Origin: Exiguobacterium sp. s124
GTDB taxonomy: Bacteria; Bacillota; Bacilli; Exiguobacteriales; Exiguobacteriaceae
Direction of reading: 5' to 3'
NCBI RefSeq assembly: GCF_018617485.1
Contig: NZ_JACSKH010000004.1
Span: 29,784-93,783, forward strand
DNA length: 64,000 nt
Both the position numbers and the translations under genes were made by a program. Every line of letters begins with the position of its first letter. The stretch's first letter is position 1. The notes beneath the pieces were generated by a model. It was not told the origin of the DNA, searched no databases, and saw only the letters and a list, made by a program, of their open reading frames with translations. Positions 61,415 to 64,000 of the stretch are shown here, piece by piece.

Positions 61415-62770
61415 ATGAGCACACAGCTCAAGCAAGAACAACAACCTACAACGAGTCGGATCGATCGTTACTTCCAACTCACAGCACTCGGAACGAGTGT
61501 CCGTACTGAATTGATTGCAGGATTCACAACATTCCTTGCGATGGCGTACATTCTTTTCGTTAACCCAAACGTTCTTGGAGCGGCGGGTATGGATACTGGA
61601 GCGGTCTTCGTCGCAACAGGTCTTGTCGCAGTAGTCGGTTCGTTGACAATGGGACTTTTAGCAAACTATCCGATTGCGATTGCGCCGGGCATGGGCCTCA
61701 ACGCATTCTTCGCATATAGTGTTGTCATCGGAATGGGTGTCCCTTGGCAAACGGCTTTGTCCGGGGTTCTCGTGTCAGGTCTCTTCTTTATCGTATTGAC
61801 GCTTTCAGGTATTCGCGAAACGATTGTAAACGCGATTCCGGCTCCACTTAAAATGGCAGTCGCTGCAGGGATTGGCTTCTTCATCGCTTTCATTGGATTG
61901 AAGAACGCAGGAATCGTGGTAGCGAATGAAGCTACACTCGTAAGTCTTGGCTCACTAGGAACGGGAACGACACTTCTCGCTGTATTCGGTCTTGTTGTCA
62001 GCGCGTTGCTTATGGCACGTGATATCAAAGGTGGTATTTTCATCGGGATGTTGTTGACGGCGATTGTTGGAATGATCTTCGGTCTTGTTCCGACACCAAC
62101 AGCGATCTCTGATGTCGTATCGATGCCACCAAGCATGTCGGCAACGTTCGGCCAAGCATTCATCAACTTCAGTGACGTTTTCACACTTCAAATGCTGATC
62201 GTCATCTTGACTTTCTTCTTCATCGATTTCTTTGATACGGCTGGAACACTCGTTGCAGTAGCGCGTCAAGCGGGAATCATGAAAGAAAATAAAGTACCAC
62301 GCGCAAGTAAGGCATTGATGGCCGACTCGACAGCGACGGTAGCGGGGGCGATCTTCGGAACGTCTACAGCGACTTCATACGTTGAATCTTCAGCAGGAGT
62401 TGCTGCAGGTGGACGCACAGGTTTGACAGCGGTATTCGCAGGATTGTTCTTCGGTTTGGCATTGTTCTTCTCGCCACTTTTGGCAGTTGTTACAGCACCG
62501 GTAACGGCTCCTGCGCTCATCATTGTTGGTGTGCTCATGGCTTCAGCTCTTCTTGATATCGATTGGAAGAAGATTGAGATTGCAGTACCTGCTTTCTTGA
62601 CGATTATCATGATGCCGTTGACTTCATCAATCGCAACAGGAATCGGGCTCGGATTCATTCTTTATCCACTCATGATGATTGCGAAAGGGAAAACGAAAGA
62701 AATCCATCCGATCATGTACGGGATGTTAATCATCTTCTTGGCATACTTCATGTTCTTGCCACACGCATAA
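61415..62770 (+). CDS. pbuG: NCS2-family purine (guanine/hypoxanthine) permease
   Basis: A 451-residue, about 12-14-helix transporter of the AzgA/PbuG branch of NCS2. Motifs: RTELIAGFTTFLAMAYILFVNPNVLG near the N-terminus, NYPIAIAPGMGLNAFFAY, and FFFIDFFDTAGTLVAVARQAG. It imports guanine and hypoxanthine, which fits its guanine riboswitch and PurBox-like sites. ATG 61415 follows AAGGAGG; the longer frame runs through the riboswitch terminator. Confidence 0.93.
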   Translation: MSTQLKQEQQPTTSRIDRYFQLTALGTSVRTELIAGFTTFLAMAYILFVNPNVLGAAGMDTGAVFVATGLVAVVGSLTMGLLANYPIAIAPGMGLNAFFAYSVVIGMGVPWQTALSGVLVSGLFFIVLTLSGIRETIVNAIPAPLKMAVAAGIGFFIAFIGLKNAGIVVANEATLVSLGSLGTGTTLLAVFGLVVSALLMARDIKGGIFIGMLLTAIVGMIFGLVPTPTAISDVVSMPPSMSATFGQAFINFSDVFTLQMLIVILTFFFIDFFDTAGTLVAVARQAGIMKENKVPRASKALMADSTATVAGAIFGTSTATSYVESSAGVAAGGRTGLTAVFAGLFFGLALFFSPLLAVVTAPVTAPALIIVGVLMASALLDIDWKKIEIAVPAFLTIIMMPLTSSIATGIGLGFILYPLMMIAKGKTKEIHPIMYGMLIIFLAYFMFLPHA

Positions 62771-62778
62771 ATCGATTT

Positions 62779-62814
62779 AAAAAGCCGGCTCTTTTGTTAA
62801 GAGTCGGCTTTTTT
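62779..62814. terminator. bidirectional terminator
   Basis: AAAAAGCCGGCTCTT / AAGAGTCGGCTTTTTT stem shared by the permease gene and the converging vanW-like gene. Confidence 0.9.
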
Positions 62815-63639
62815 GTATGCAGTGTTTTCGGGGAGGAAAGGATCATACATCGTAATGGCATGGTTTTCTGTGATGAAGTCGTTCCGGAGGTGGGTGCCGT
62901 TCATTGAGGTGACTTCTCTGAAAATCTGATTGTGTCGGATGGTGCCTCCCCACCATTCGCGGGTGAAGTGATGATTTTCTTCATATATACGATACTGTTC
63001 TTTATTTGGAATATTAGAGCGCCATTCACCGACGAGATGATCTCCCTCTATATATAGAAGAAGTTGATACGTTTGTGCGGTTTGATTTGTAATTTGCAGG
63101 TCAAGGTAATTATAAGAACACGTCGCGCCACTCCCGAATGGTTGATCTCTGCGGTAGTCAGGAAACACGTCGTAGCTATGGCGATAACGCTCGGTTACAG
63201 TCAATGGGCTATGGAGTGTAATCCAATATATCAGGTTAGATAGTTGACAGAGACCGCCACCGATTCCTGAAGTGACCTTCCCGTAATGAAGAATCATGCC
63301 ATCGACATAACCTTTTCGCTTTGTTGGCTTTCCGATCATCTTCCAATAAGAAAAGACGTCGTTCGGCGTTAAAATGGCGCCGTTTAATTTAGCGATTGCA
63401 ATCTTCAGATTCTTTACTTTGTTATGCTGTACGTCCATATCGATATCACGTAGTTGTCGATAGAGAGGAGTTCGGTGTGTGTGGATTAGATAAGGTAAAG
63501 GTTCAGCGTTTTGTTTCGAGACGTATTTCCTTTTATCCGTCATCCATTCTAATCGTCGTTTGAGTGTGTAAACTTGTGTACCAGACCAAATTCTGAGTGG
63601 TGAACGTTTTTTAGGTTGTTGTAGATCGGTTTGCATCAT
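62797..63639 (-). CDS. VanW-family protein
   Basis: A 280-residue protein with the VanW pattern: NLKIAIAKLNGAILTPNDVFSYWKMIGKPT, then GYVDGMILHYGKVTSGIGGGLCQLSNLIYW, and HSYDVFPDYRRDQPFGSGATCSYNY. VanW is found in some vancomycin-resistance clusters, but its biochemical role is unknown and most copies, as here, have no van genes nearby. There is no signal peptide. ATG 63639 follows AAGGAG by 9 bases. Confidence 0.9.
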   Translation of the reverse strand: MMQTDLQQPKKRSPLRIWSGTQVYTLKRRLEWMTDKRKYVSKQNAEPLPYLIHTHRTPLYRQLRDIDMDVQHNKVKNLKIAIAKLNGAILTPNDVFSYWKMIGKPTKRKGYVDGMILHYGKVTSGIGGGLCQLSNLIYWITLHSPLTVTERYRHSYDVFPDYRRDQPFGSGATCSYNYLDLQITNQTAQTYQLLLYIEGDHLVGEWRSNIPNKEQYRIYEENHHFTREWWGGTIRHNQIFREVTSMNGTHLRNDFITENHAITMYDPFLPENTAYKKADS

Positions 63640-64000
63640 TGTATGTAACTCCTTGTAGAATGTAAGTGGATGATTCATCAATAGATATAGTTGTATTCTT
63701 CAAAGCAAGTTGCGATTCCTTGTAGGTGAACGAGTTATAGACTTTTAAGGATTCGAAAACATAATTAAAGTTTTTTTAGAATAATGCTTGCAAGATTAAA
63801 AAGCAGGTGATATAGTTATCTCTGTTGCCAACGACAAACGTTAAACAAACAAAAAAAGTTGTTGACACCAAAAAGAAATAAATGTTATTATCACTTAGTC
63901 GCCAAGAGCGGCAGACGAACTTTGAAAACTGAACGATGAGGCAAAAAAAGTTTTACAATTTTTGAATGAAGCGCAAGCTTCGTCAATTTAAGAGCTATAT
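63640..64000 (+). promoter_or_regulatory. rRNA operon tandem promoters and leader
   Basis: No gene lies here. Promoter P1: TTGCAA (63788-63793), 17-base spacer, TATAGT (63811-63816). Promoter P2: TTGACA (63862-63867) with TTATTA or TATTAT at 63885-63891. Downstream, ACTTTGAAAACTGAACGATGAG (near 63919-63940) is the boxA-like leader seen before Bacillales 16S genes. GAAGCGCAAGCTTCGTC, a small stem near the edge, is the usual processing-stalk region. The 16S gene should begin just beyond 64000. Confidence 0.85.

Noticed and set aside
61666..62184. 172-codon minus-strand open frame inside the purine permease
   Set aside because: Shadow of a membrane protein gene; no ribosome site or domain.
62797..63639. 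VanW homologue as a sign of vancomycin resistance
   Set aside because: No vanA/B/H/X or VanRS genes are nearby, and VanW-family proteins are common in Bacillota without resistance.

Overview
This window looks like chromosome from a low-to-mid GC Bacillota of the order Bacillales, most probably Exiguobacterium. That is an inference from strong AGGAGG-type ribosome sites, CcpA/cre-type sugar control, a glmS ribozyme, purine riboswitches, PurBox-like sites, a carotenoid desaturase and the gene content. I could not search a database. Almost all of it is ordinary, densely coding chromosome. I see no insertion sequence, prophage, CRISPR array or tRNA. The right edge runs into the promoter and leader of an rRNA operon whose 16S gene lies just outside.

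Layout. 0-6 kb: isochorismatase-fold hydrolase, Lrp regulator, DUF3841 protein, nucleotidyltransferase, flavin amine oxidase, and an MFS exporter with its MarR regulator. 6-12 kb: two runs of small four-helix membrane proteins flanking a YdcZ/DUF606 exporter cluster with a Crp/Fnr regulator. 12-20 kb: two ABC-2 exporters, a CrtN-type desaturase, two TetR regulators and a DHA2 multidrug pump. 21-34 kb: two beta-glucoside systems side by side, an ABC importer with a plain GH1 beta-glucosidase under a LacI regulator, and a lichenan/cellobiose PTS with a 6-phospho-beta-glucosidase under a GntR regulator. 34-37 kb: six more small membrane proteins and an EEP-family nuclease. 38-46 kb: glmS with its ribozyme, then the mannitol system (stand-alone IIB-like protein, mtlR, mtlA, mtlF, mtlD). 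46-52 kb: CPBP protease, GNAT, SH3b amidase, and an AT-richer segment with a candidate peptide-signalling locus. 52-64 kb: orphan histidine kinase, flavin reductase, MoxR-DUF58-transglutaminase operon, guaA and an NCS2 purine permease each behind a guanine-type riboswitch, VanW protein, rRNA promoter.

The most interesting candidate is at 49.25-51.78 kb. A secreted 83-residue pro-peptide carries four copies of the heptapeptide DEMPRIG at an exact 17-residue period, the last ending at the stop codon. Divergent from it is a 421-residue HTH+TPR protein of the size and layout of NprR/PlcR-type (RRNPP) receptors. Between them is an unrecognised 223-residue protein. This reads as a multi-copy-pheromone quorum-sensing cassette. 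Also notable are a 12-member family of about 150-residue four-helix membrane proteins spread over three clusters, a stand-alone MtlA-IIB paralogue overlapping mtlR, and two tiny hydrophobic ORFs followed by terminators.

Many regulatory sites can be read directly: a MarR palindrome, LacI operators and cre sites, a GntR operator shared by the PTS operon and its regulator gene, an MtlR-like operator, an MhqR-like box, and PurBox-like sites with a riboswitch in front of the purine permease. Starts given here were moved to the codon best placed behind a ribosome-binding site.
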